Positions 15,084-21,029 of a stretch of DNA of 21,029 nt are shown piece after piece (the stretch's first letter is position 1; each line of letters begins with the position of its first letter). The notes under the pieces were generated by a model that ran no database searches, was not told the origin of the DNA, and saw nothing but the letters and a program-made list of their open reading frames with translations. Position numbers and translations under genes: made by a program. Origin of the DNA: Xanthobacteraceae bacterium (lineage in GTDB: Bacteria > Pseudomonadota > Alphaproteobacteria > Rhizobiales > Xanthobacteraceae); the NCBI GenBank assembly GCA_030039655.1, contig JASHVC010000797.1, forward strand, positions 1-21,029, written 5' to 3'.

Positions 15084-16022
15084 TCAGTTTGGTCGGGGGT
15101 GACCACCGATAAGGGGCAACCGGCGCCATGCCCATGCGGTTGCTTTTTGGCAAAACCGCACAAGTGCCTTGCTGCGTAGTCGCAATAAATCGACATTCCG
15201 GTTGGTCACTTCTCGATCAATCGCGAAGAGTTCTTCAACATAGCCGTCGCGCTCTGGTATAGGAGCACAATATAGGAGATTTGCGGTAAGCACGCATTTT
15301 GCCAAATCGGTAACGGTGAACAAATTTCGCTCATGATTCATTGAGATGAACAGGCGTGCGTGACTGTTAATCCATCCCGCATACTCGAGCGCCGTCTTAA
15401 TTGACATTTCGGTAATGGAATCGACGTTGATAACCACGTCGTATTGCCGGTCCGGCATGTTTGTTGCCGAAAATATCTTGATCTTGTTGATCGACGGAGG
15501 CTCGACATCACCCTCCATCCAAATGACGTCCGGACCAAGCGCCTCGGCCAGGAAGCGGGCATGGGCGACCACACCCAATGGCAGATCAATTGTGGTGTAG
15601 TCGGTCACGCCATCGCGATATGTATAGTATGCGCAATGGCCAACACCTGGTCCGATTTCAACGACTGCCGTACCGCCGATTGACCGCAGCGCCGCCAGCA
15701 GCCTATCCGCCTGGTAGCGAGCGAGCGTGGCTCGATCGCTTGCCAGCGCCAGTTCGAGGAAGGGCCGGCCATCGCTCGATTTCATGAAGGTCCGGCAAAG
15801 GTTATCCACGCCGTAATAAAGGTCGGTCCGAATAGGGTCGGCAAGAATTTGACGTAACGCATCGTTGCCATCGGCGACGAGCGCATCGTGAATGTCCTGC
15901 CGTCGCGCGTCGATCACTTTCCAGGTGTACCCCGTCGTGCGGGCGCCGGCGTCAAGCGCCAGTCGATAGCTTCGCCGCACGCGATCAAGAAATCCGTCGC
16001 TGAGGTAGGGCGGGTTGATCAT
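15084..16022 (-). CDS. Putative sugar O-methyltransferase (SAM-dependent, class I)
   Basis: 312 residues from the ATG at 16022. A class I SAM-binding motif, TAVVEIGPGVGHCAYYTYRD (about 118-137), lies in the middle, followed by DYTTIDLPLGVVAHARFLAE, where the Asp-Leu-Pro of motif II-like strands is seen. The layout, a helical N-terminal region with RTDLYYGVDNLC and then a Rossmann domain, resembles the family annotated as putative sugar O-methyltransferase, found in surface polysaccharide loci. The start is not certain: no ribosome binding site is visible before 16022, and a TTG at 16061 is an alternative. Several stretches are AT-richer than neighbours: 15241-15300 is 29 G+C of 60 by hand count, against 41 of 60 for 16621-16680 in livM. 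That suggests horizontal acquisition. Confidence 0.65.
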   Translation of the reverse strand: MINPPYLSDGFLDRVRRSYRLALDAGARTTGYTWKVIDARRQDIHDALVADGNDALRQILADPIRTDLYYGVDNLCRTFMKSSDGRPFLELALASDRATLARYQADRLLAALRSIGGTAVVEIGPGVGHCAYYTYRDGVTDYTTIDLPLGVVAHARFLAEALGPDVIWMEGDVEPPSINKIKIFSATNMPDRQYDVVINVDSITEMSIKTALEYAGWINSHARLFISMNHERNLFTVTDLAKCVLTANLLYCAPIPERDGYVEELFAIDREVTNRNVDLLRLRSKALVRFCQKATAWAWRRLPLIGGHPRPN

Positions 16023-16144
16023 CGGTTGTGCATTAAGAGGCAGCGCACAACCGCGGGTCAAGCGTCAGTGCGGCAGACGAGACGATTTGCTCGAACTTTG
16101 TGGGCGTTTTAGTTCTTTGCGGTTCAATTATAAGTTAGGCAAGT

Positions 16145-16222
16145 ATGGCACGCGTTGCGTTGATCTTCCCGCCCTTCATGCAATTCAACATCATCGCTTT
16201 TGTGCGTTTTGGGAGCGGTTAG
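16145..16222 (+). pseudogene. Possible 5' stump of a B12-binding radical-SAM gene
   Basis: A 25-codon frame starting at ATG 16145 reads MARVALIFPPFMQFNIIAFV before ending RFGSG and a stop. M-x-x-V-x-L-I-x-P-P-F is the standard first strand and loop of cobalamin-binding radical-SAM proteins, and nothing like the rest of such a protein follows. It sits in the AT-rich gap (16081-16140 is 25 G+C of 60 by hand count), pointing away from the methyltransferase and running into the end of the livM operon. The reading is weak because only about a dozen residues match; it may be a chance frame. Confidence 0.25.
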
Positions 16223-16242
16223 CGGCTCAACAAGTCGAAAAA

Positions 16243-17226
16243 TCAACCCTTCGCCAGCATCCCTTTGGTGCCGAGGAGGCCGCGCGGGAAGAACAGCACC
16301 ACGAACATGAAAATGAGCCCGATGAACGACATCCAGTTCACCGTCATGGATGAAATGTAGTCTTGTAGCATGACGAACACGGCGGCGCCGACCAGCGGCC
16401 CCCAGAATGTGCGCATGCCGCCGATCACGGTCATGACCACGAAATAGCCCGACAGCGTGTAGTGCAGTGTCAACGGATCGGCGAAATTGTTGAGCAGCGC
16501 ATAGAGCGTGCCGGCGAGCGCGGTGAAGAAACAGGAGATCGAGAACGACAGCCAGATATGGCGCTCAACCGGAATGCCTAAAAAGCGCGCGCGGCGTTCG
16601 TTCTCGCGGATGGCGATCAAAGTGCGGCCGAACGGCGAGCGCAAGATCAGGCCCATCACACCGACCGCCGCGGCGAAGATTGCCAGCAGGAAGAAATAGA
16701 ACGGCGCGCCGCCGGCGGTGATGTCGAGCATAAACGGCCCGAGCGCGATCGGTGCACGCTGGAAGTCCCGTAGGCCGTCGAAGCCGCCGGTAAAACTGTT
16801 CCAGCTGTACGCCAGGTAGTACCAGAGCTGTCCGAACGCGATGGTGCACATGGCGAAGTAGACGCCGCGACGGCGCACGATGAGCAGGCCGAACAACGTT
16901 CCGGCCAATCCGCCAAGCAGCGTGCCGGCCAGCATGGCGAGCGGCGTGGAGTGCACGAGATAGCGGAGCGTCAGTCCGGCCCCATAGGCGCCGAGTCCGA
17001 AGTAAGCCGCGTGGCCGAAGCTGAGCACGCCGGTGAAGCCGAGGAGCAGGTTGAGCGCCATGGCAGCCAGGCCGAACACCAGGACGCGGCCGGCCAAAGC
17101 CGTGTAGCCGCCGAGGAGTGGAAGCCAGAACGGTACGGTGATCAGCGCTACCCAGACGGCGGCCAGCGCTAGCTGATCGCGATTCAGCAACCGCCGCGGC
17201 TCGGAGGTCGATAGCGCGACGGTCAC
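16243..17226 (-). CDS. livM: Branched-chain amino acid-type ABC permease LivM
   Basis: 327 residues with eight or more membrane segments. Diagnostic LivM segments are LNLLLGFTGVLSFGHAAYFG (about 60-79) and LIAIRENERRARFLGIPVER (about 208-227), the cytoplasmic loop that contacts the ATPase; LVGAAVFVMLQDYISS and FFPRGLLG close the protein. The start is a GTG at 17226 that overlaps the LivH stop codon (GTGA), with GGAAGG upstream, so the two permeases are translationally coupled. Partner of LivH in forming the channel. In most genomes LivG and LivF ATPase genes follow directly; here the gene is followed by AT-rich DNA and a methyltransferase instead. The name reflects family, not proven leucine transport. 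Confidence 0.88.
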   Translation of the reverse strand: MTVALSTSEPRRLLNRDQLALAAVWVALITVPFWLPLLGGYTALAGRVLVFGLAAMALNLLLGFTGVLSFGHAAYFGLGAYGAGLTLRYLVHSTPLAMLAGTLLGGLAGTLFGLLIVRRRGVYFAMCTIAFGQLWYYLAYSWNSFTGGFDGLRDFQRAPIALGPFMLDITAGGAPFYFFLLAIFAAAVGVMGLILRSPFGRTLIAIRENERRARFLGIPVERHIWLSFSISCFFTALAGTLYALLNNFADPLTLHYTLSGYFVVMTVIGGMRTFWGPLVGAAVFVMLQDYISSMTVNWMSFIGLIFMFVVLFFPRGLLGTKGMLAKG

Positions 17227-18092
17227 GACATCATTCCTTCCTCACCCATGAGTCCGCGGGGCCGGATGAGGAGCACCGCCATCATGATTGCGTAAATCAC
17301 GGCTTCGCTAGCCGACGGATAGAAGACGGTGGTGAGCGCTGCCGCGAGGCCGATCAGTAATCCGCCGAACAAAGTGCCGATCAGGCTGCCAACGCCGCCG
17401 ACGATGATGGCGATGAAGCTTGGCAGCAGCAGGTCGTCGCCCATGTTGGGATTGAGACCGATCTGTCCGGCGGCGAGCACACCGCTCAGGCCGGCCAGCA
17501 GGCAGCCGACGCCGAAATTGAAGGTACGCAGATTGCGCACGTTAACGCCGAGCACCGACACGGTTTCGAGATCGAGTGTTCCGGCACGGATGCGCAGGCC
17601 GATGCGGGAGCGGCGCAGGAAGGTGAACAGCCCGATGACGGCAATGATCACGACCGCCACCATGAACACGCGGTACCAGGTAATAAAGAACAGGCTGGCG
17701 GTGATCGGCTGTGCCAAGGCGGATGGCAAGCCCATGGGCAGGCCGTTTGGGCCCCAGATGTACCGCGCCGCGTCCTGCATGACGAAGGCCAAGCCGAACG
17801 TGAAGAGCAGGCTGTAGACCGGATCGCGGTTGTAGATGCGGCGGATCATCAAGCGCTCGATCGCAACGCCGATCAGCGCCGTGAGCAGCGGTGAGACCAG
17901 GAGCGCGCCCCAATATCCCAAAGTGGGCGACAGCGTGAACGCCAGATAGCCACCAAGGGCCAAGAAATTGCCGTGCGCGAAGTTGATCACGTTGGACAGA
18001 TTGAGAATGAGCGATAGGCCGAGCGCCATCAGCACATAGAACGCACCGATGATCAGTCCATTGGTGACGTTGAACAAAATGACTTGGGCCAT
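17223..18092 (-). CDS. livH: Branched-chain amino acid-type ABC permease LivH
   Basis: 289 residues, the usual LivH length, with about eight membrane segments. The opening GLIIGAFYVLMALGLSLILN then VINFAHGNFLALGGYLAF is the canonical LivH N-terminus. The central loop TLDLETVSVLGVNVRNLRTF (about 174-193) carries the ATPase-docking region and FIAIIVGGVGSLIGTLFGGL is the typical late helix. The start ATG at 18092 lies 111 nt after the stop of the binding-protein gene, with a large palindrome between them. The gene overlaps livM by 4 nt. It forms the inner-membrane channel with LivM; the ligand is set by the binding protein encoded upstream. Confidence 0.9.
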   Translation of the reverse strand: MAQVILFNVTNGLIIGAFYVLMALGLSLILNLSNVINFAHGNFLALGGYLAFTLSPTLGYWGALLVSPLLTALIGVAIERLMIRRIYNRDPVYSLLFTFGLAFVMQDAARYIWGPNGLPMGLPSALAQPITASLFFITWYRVFMVAVVIIAVIGLFTFLRRSRIGLRIRAGTLDLETVSVLGVNVRNLRTFNFGVGCLLAGLSGVLAAGQIGLNPNMGDDLLLPSFIAIIVGGVGSLIGTLFGGLLIGLAAALTTVFYPSASEAVIYAIMMAVLLIRPRGLMGEEGMMS

Positions 18093-18114
18093 CGGGGGGC
18101 TCTACGCATCAGAC

Positions 18115-18193
18115 ATCATTGCGAGAAGCGAAGCGACGAAGCAATCCAGAGCTATTCACTGGCCTGGATTGCTTCGCTTCGCTGGCAATGACG
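18115..18193. repeat. Long imperfect palindrome between binding-protein and livH genes
   Basis: GCAATCCAG (18141-18149) and CTGGATTGC (18164-18172) form a perfect 9-bp inner stem around a 14-nt loop. The arms continue outward with CATTGCGAG and GCGAAGCG on the left and TTCGCTTCGC and GGCAATGACG on the right, with a few unpaired bases on the left. The element fills the 111-nt gap inside the operon. Its CATTGCGAG...GCAATGACG ends are those of a palindromic repeat that I recognise as widespread in rhizobial genomes. Confidence 0.7.
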
Positions 18194-18203
18194 TGGGAAT
18201 GGA

Positions 18204-19454
18204 TCAGCTTGGCTGCGCCATCTTGCAGCCGGTCTCTTCGACCGTACCGGCGGCCTGTTCACCCGGCACCAGTTCTCCGACGGTGAACACGTCGTCAGGG
18301 TTTCCTTTCGGCGGGTGCATTTCGCCGACGAAAATGTTGGGCATCAGCTCGTGATCGCCGGCGCGATAGCGCACTTTGCCGGGCTGCAGCGCCACGTCGG
18401 GGGGCAGTTCGAGATCTTCCAGCGCTTTGGCAAGCTTCGGGCCTTCGAGCGACTTCGCCTTCTCGGCCGCAAGTCGCACCGAATGCATCGAGACGTAGCC
18501 GAACCAGTCGCGTGCCGTCGGCGTTTTCTTCACTGCGGCGCGGTAATCGGCGACGAATTTCACGACTTCCGGCACGTTGGGCTGGTTCCACCACCATTCC
18601 ATGTCCCACCAGCCGGCCTGGGCCTCGGGCGGACAGCCCTTGACGCTTTCGAGTTCGAACAGCCCGCCGCCCAGCGCCATTTCTTTTTGCATGCCGAACT
18701 GGGTGAATTGCTTCATGCAGTTGATCTGCGACAGTCCACCCATGTTGTTGAGCAGAACGTCTGGCTTATAGGCCTTGGCCTTGATCAGGGTCGCGGAATA
18801 ATCAGTGTTGTTGATCGGCAGCATGTCGCCTTCATAGCTGCCGCCGAGCTTGGTCAGCGCCTTGACAAATGCGTCCTGCAGCGTGTGGCCGTAAGCGTAG
18901 TCGGGCGTGATGAAGAACCATTTCTTGCCGAACTTCTTGACCAATTCAGGCGTCACCGCGTTGGCTTCCATCGACGTGGTGTTGCAGACGCGGAAAACGT
19001 TCCATTTGCAATTGGTTCCGGTGATCGGGTCGGTATGGCCGCCCGGAACGATATGGAAGACCTTTCTCTGGTTGGTCACTTGTGACATCGCGTAGGCAAT
19101 GCCCGAATTCACGTCGCCTAGGATAACGGCGACCTGATCGCGATCGATCAGCTTTTCTGTCTTCTGCACGCCGGTGCCGACGTCATTGGCCGAGTCCTCA
19201 ACGAGCAGCTGGACCTGGCGGCCGAGAATGCCGCCCTTCTTGTTGATCTCGGCTTCGGCGTATTTGGCCCCGTCCACTTCGCTCTGCGCCAGCGCCGACA
19301 GCACGCCGGTCAGTGGATTGACCATGCCGATCTTGACCGGCTCGTCGCCGAGCGCGCGGACAATGTACGGCGCGGCAATGACCTGACTCGCGCCGAGCGC
19401 AACGCCGGCCTTGAGAACCGTGCGGCGACCGATAGGCGTACAGGTTTGTGACAT
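18204..19454 (-). CDS. ABC transporter substrate-binding protein, branched-chain amino acid / amide type
   Basis: 416 residues from the ATG at 19454, which is preceded by GGGAGG. The N-terminus has a twin-arginine signal, GRRTVLKAG (Arg10-11), and a hydrophobic run to about residue 35. The mature part opens EPVKIGMVNPLTGVLSALAQ, the first strand of type-I periplasmic binding proteins, and has GGILGRQVQLLVEDSANDVG and VAVILGDVNSGIAYAMSQVT as usual next landmarks. Several cysteines (in TNCKW, RVCNT, INCMK, KGCPP and the tail GCKMAQ) could form disulfides. It heads the livH-livM operon and should be that importer's receptor. Ligand unknown: amides, branched-chain or other amino acids. An upstream open extension to 19583 places the Tat motif too far inside and was not used. 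Confidence 0.87.
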   Translation of the reverse strand: MSQTCTPIGRRTVLKAGVALGASQVIAAPYIVRALGDEPVKIGMVNPLTGVLSALAQSEVDGAKYAEAEINKKGGILGRQVQLLVEDSANDVGTGVQKTEKLIDRDQVAVILGDVNSGIAYAMSQVTNQRKVFHIVPGGHTDPITGTNCKWNVFRVCNTTSMEANAVTPELVKKFGKKWFFITPDYAYGHTLQDAFVKALTKLGGSYEGDMLPINNTDYSATLIKAKAYKPDVLLNNMGGLSQINCMKQFTQFGMQKEMALGGGLFELESVKGCPPEAQAGWWDMEWWWNQPNVPEVVKFVADYRAAVKKTPTARDWFGYVSMHSVRLAAEKAKSLEGPKLAKALEDLELPPDVALQPGKVRYRAGDHELMPNIFVGEMHPPKGNPDDVFTVGELVPGEQAAGTVEETGCKMAQPS

Positions 19455-19700
19455 TCGTCGAACCTCCCTGGTGATGATTTTGTGCGGGGTTGGTCCCCGG
19501 TCGATTATCGGCTTGTCACGCGCTCCGTTCCGATGCGCCGGTACAGCAAATCGCGCCCACGAGCCGAATCGCTGCACCTGCAAGCTTCAGACATCTTCTG
19601 CCCGGTCTTTGGGACCGTCAAGGAAAAGCGTAGTTTGCCAATGTGGTGAAAACATCCGTCTTTCGTTAAATAAAATAGCATTCCTGCCGCAGGACGCTTG
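19455..19700. promoter_or_regulatory. Divergent promoter region, liv operon versus aldo/keto reductase
   Basis: 246 bp between outward-facing starts. The part near the reductase is AT-rich, with TAAAAT at 19671-19676 as a possible -10 element; a TTGCCA at 19635 is too far (30 bp) to be its -35, so the promoter is not settled. I see no convincing operator palindrome and no small gene. Confidence 0.3.
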
Positions 19701-20537
19701 ATGCCCGTTATTGCCCCAACGCTGAAGGCGCACGGCGCCGAAATTCCGGCCATTGGCTTCGGCACGTCGGGCATGGGGTACGTCACCGCGGAGCACGTGG
19801 CCGCCGCGCTGAAAGCCGGCTATCGCCATATCGACACGGCTCGGAAATACGGCACTGAACCTGCCGTTGGCGATGCGATCCGCCATTGCGGAATCCCGCG
19901 TCGCGAAATTTTTGTGTGCACGAAAGTTTCCCACGAGAACCTGCACGCAGGGGATTTCGCGCGCTCGGTCGATGAGAGCCTAAAGGCGCTCGGCCTCGAC
20001 TACGTCGATCTGTTGCTCGTGCATTGGCCCGAGAAAAACACGCCGCTGGCGGAGACCATGGGGGCGCTGGCCAAAGCGAAGCGGCAGGGCCTCACCCGTC
20101 ATATCGGTGTGGCCAACTTCAACATCGCCATGCTGGACAACGCGATCGCGCTCTGTCCCGAGCCGCTGGTGACCTTGCAGGTTGAATGCCATCCCTATCT
20201 CGACCAGTCGAAAGTGATTGCGGCGTGCCGGGAGCGCGGCCTGGTGTTGACGGCCTATTGCCCGTTGGCGCGCGGCCGCATCAAGGACGATCCGGTGCTC
20301 GCCGACATCGGTCGCCGCAGCGGCAAGACCTCCGCCCAGGTTGCGTTGCGCTGGCTGATGCAGCAGGAGATCATCGCCGCCATTCCGCGTTCGTCCAACA
20401 CAGCGCGCATTGCCGAAAATATCGACGTGTTCGATTTCGAACTCGATGACGACGCGATGCGTCGCATCGGTGCGCTCAAACGGCGCGATGGCCGCACCGC
20501 CAATCCCGTGGGGCGCGCGCCCATATGGGATGCTTGA
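19701..20537 (+). CDS. Aldo/keto reductase (2,5-diketo-D-gluconate reductase-like)
   Basis: 278 residues. The full AKR catalytic tetrad is visible: Asp45 and Tyr50 in YRHIDTARKYG, Lys75 in VCTKVSH and His108 in LLLVHWPEKNTPL. The opening IPAIGFGTSGM and the NADPH-site region IAAIPRSSNTARIAENIDVF (about 233-252, with the usual I-P-x-S/R-S) complete the assignment. This is a cytoplasmic NADPH-dependent reductase of aldehydes and ketones, closest in style to DkgB-type enzymes. The ATG at 19701 has AGGA seven bases upstream; a TTG one codon earlier is less likely. It diverges from the liv operon and is followed by a palindrome pair and then an alpha/beta hydrolase. True substrate unknown. Confidence 0.9.
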   Translation: MPVIAPTLKAHGAEIPAIGFGTSGMGYVTAEHVAAALKAGYRHIDTARKYGTEPAVGDAIRHCGIPRREIFVCTKVSHENLHAGDFARSVDESLKALGLDYVDLLLVHWPEKNTPLAETMGALAKAKRQGLTRHIGVANFNIAMLDNAIALCPEPLVTLQVECHPYLDQSKVIAACRERGLVLTAYCPLARGRIKDDPVLADIGRRSGKTSAQVALRWLMQQEIIAAIPRSSNTARIAENIDVFDFELDDDAMRRIGALKRRDGRTANPVGRAPIWDA

Positions 20538-20540
20538 TTG

Positions 20541-20635
20541 TCATCATCCGCGAAAGCGGATGATCCAGTAATCAGAACCGCGGAGACAGACTTTCCCAAT
20601 CAGAGGATACTGGATGCCCGCCTTCGCGGGCATGA
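20541..20635. repeat. Palindromic repeat pair between reductase and hydrolase genes
   Basis: Left unit: perfect 9-bp arms ATCATCCGC (20543-20551) and GCGGATGAT (20556-20564) around GAAA. Right unit: perfect 8-bp arms ATGCCCGC (20614-20621) and GCGGGCAT (20626-20633) around CTTC. The bases just inside each unit, GATCCAGTA and TACTGGAT, are complementary to each other, so the whole 95 bp can fold as a larger stem capped by a loop of about 40 nt. It lies a few bases after the reductase stop and may also help end its transcript. Confidence 0.72.
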
Positions 20636-20654
20636 CACGACAGAGGAAATCGGC

Positions 20655-21029
20655 ATGGCTGGCGCGCCAAAATACTTCATGTACTTTCCTGGCAATTACC
20701 GCTGGTCGGCGGCGTTCGTGAACATGCTGGGCACGGCGCCGTTCGGCGGCGTCGACATCAGCGAGCTACATCACATCGGCCGGTTGCTGGAAGGGAAGGG
20801 GGCCGAGGACGACGAGGCTTGGTTCGATGCCTGCGACCGGGTCGCCAATATCGTGCGCGGCCACGCCGAGCAGTTTCGCGCCGAGCGCCATCCGCGTGCC
20901 GCGGCTTCGTTTCATCTGCGCGCCTGCCACTACTATCAGATGGGCGAACGTTTCCGCACGCCGAAGGATGCGCGGGCGCTCGAAGCCTATCGCCAAGCGG
21001 TCGAGTGCTTTCATCAATTTGTGAAGCTG
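20655..21029 (+). CDS. Alpha/beta hydrolase family protein, N-terminal part
   Basis: 125 codons are present; the gene runs off the right edge. ATG 20655 has GAGGAA seven bases upstream. The fragment opens PKYFMYFPGNYRWSAAFVNM, then GGVDISELHHIGRLLEGKGA, and later RACHYYQMGERFRTPKDARA. This helical leader, with its Y-x-W-S, D-I-S-E and C-x-Y-Y-Q-M-G-E-R-F elements, is the cap region that precedes the catalytic domain in hydrolases of the FrsA / 2,6-dihydroxypseudooxynicotine hydrolase type. The catalytic Ser-Asp-His lies outside the window, so activity is inferred. It may be cotranscribed with the aldo/keto reductase if the palindrome between them does not stop transcription. Confidence 0.7.
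   Translation, partial: MAGAPKYFMYFPGNYRWSAAFVNMLGTAPFGGVDISELHHIGRLLEGKGAEDDEAWFDACDRVANIVRGHAEQFRAERHPRAAASFHLRACHYYQMGERFRTPKDARALEAYRQAVECFHQFVKL

Noticed and set aside
18315..19085. 256-codon open frame on the plus strand
   Set aside because: Antisense of the Tat-exported binding-protein gene; composition is that of a shadow frame.
1..21029. CRISPR arrays, tRNA or rRNA genes, transposases, integrases, toxin-antitoxin pairs, phage genes
   Set aside because: I looked on both strands and found no direct-repeat arrays, no tRNA-like cloverleaf, no rRNA-like stretch and no proteins of these families.

Overview
The window looks like chromosomal DNA from a high-GC alphaproteobacterium, most likely of the order Hyphomicrobiales (Bradyrhizobium / Xanthobacteraceae-like). 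The reasons are the GC-rich codon use, the many ABC uptake systems with Tat- or Sec-exported binding proteins, and three kinds of short intergenic palindromes of a style common in that group. The taxon is an inference. I see no rRNA, tRNA, CRISPR array, transposase or phage gene.

Layout. (1) 1-5125, all minus strand and tightly spaced: a GT-C type membrane glycosyltransferase, a GT9 (heptosyltransferase-like) glycosyltransferase with a duplicated N-terminus, a Tat-exported FAD oxidoreductase of the spermidine dehydrogenase type, and the start of a probable methyltransferase that runs off the left edge. They read as one operon. (2) 5126-5502: a gene-free gap. (3) 5503-11915: an orphan type-I periplasmic binding protein (plus strand). 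It converges on a two-gene thiamine-diphosphate decarboxylase (minus), which diverges from a complete Pot/Phn-type ABC importer (binding protein, two permeases, ATPase; plus). This is the best candidate for a coherent uptake-plus-catabolism locus, substrate unknown. (4) 11987-15059: a small secreted protein, a VOC-fold protein, a glutathione S-transferase (all minus) and a luciferase-like flavin monooxygenase (plus), with strong hairpins and a REP-like doublet between them. (5) 15084-16242: a patch of lower GC with a sugar O-methyltransferase-like gene and what may be the stump of a B12-binding radical-SAM gene. (6) 16243-19454: a branched-chain-amino-acid-type ABC operon (binding protein, LivH, LivM; minus) with no LivG/LivF ATPase genes where they are usually found; the low-GC patch sits there instead. 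(7) 19701-21029: an aldo/keto reductase and the start of an alpha/beta hydrolase (plus), separated by another palindrome pair.

How the genes fit together: most of the window is uptake of small organic compounds plus redox, decarboxylation and conjugation enzymes, typical of a soil oligotroph. Points most worth a second look are the split decarboxylase next to two uptake modules, the liv operon lacking ATPases beside a low-GC insertion, the N-terminal duplication in the GT9 enzyme, and a 17-codon reading frame that exactly bridges the binding-protein and permease genes of the Pot-type operon. Nothing here is firmly a new system; the decarboxylase/transporter locus is the strongest lead.
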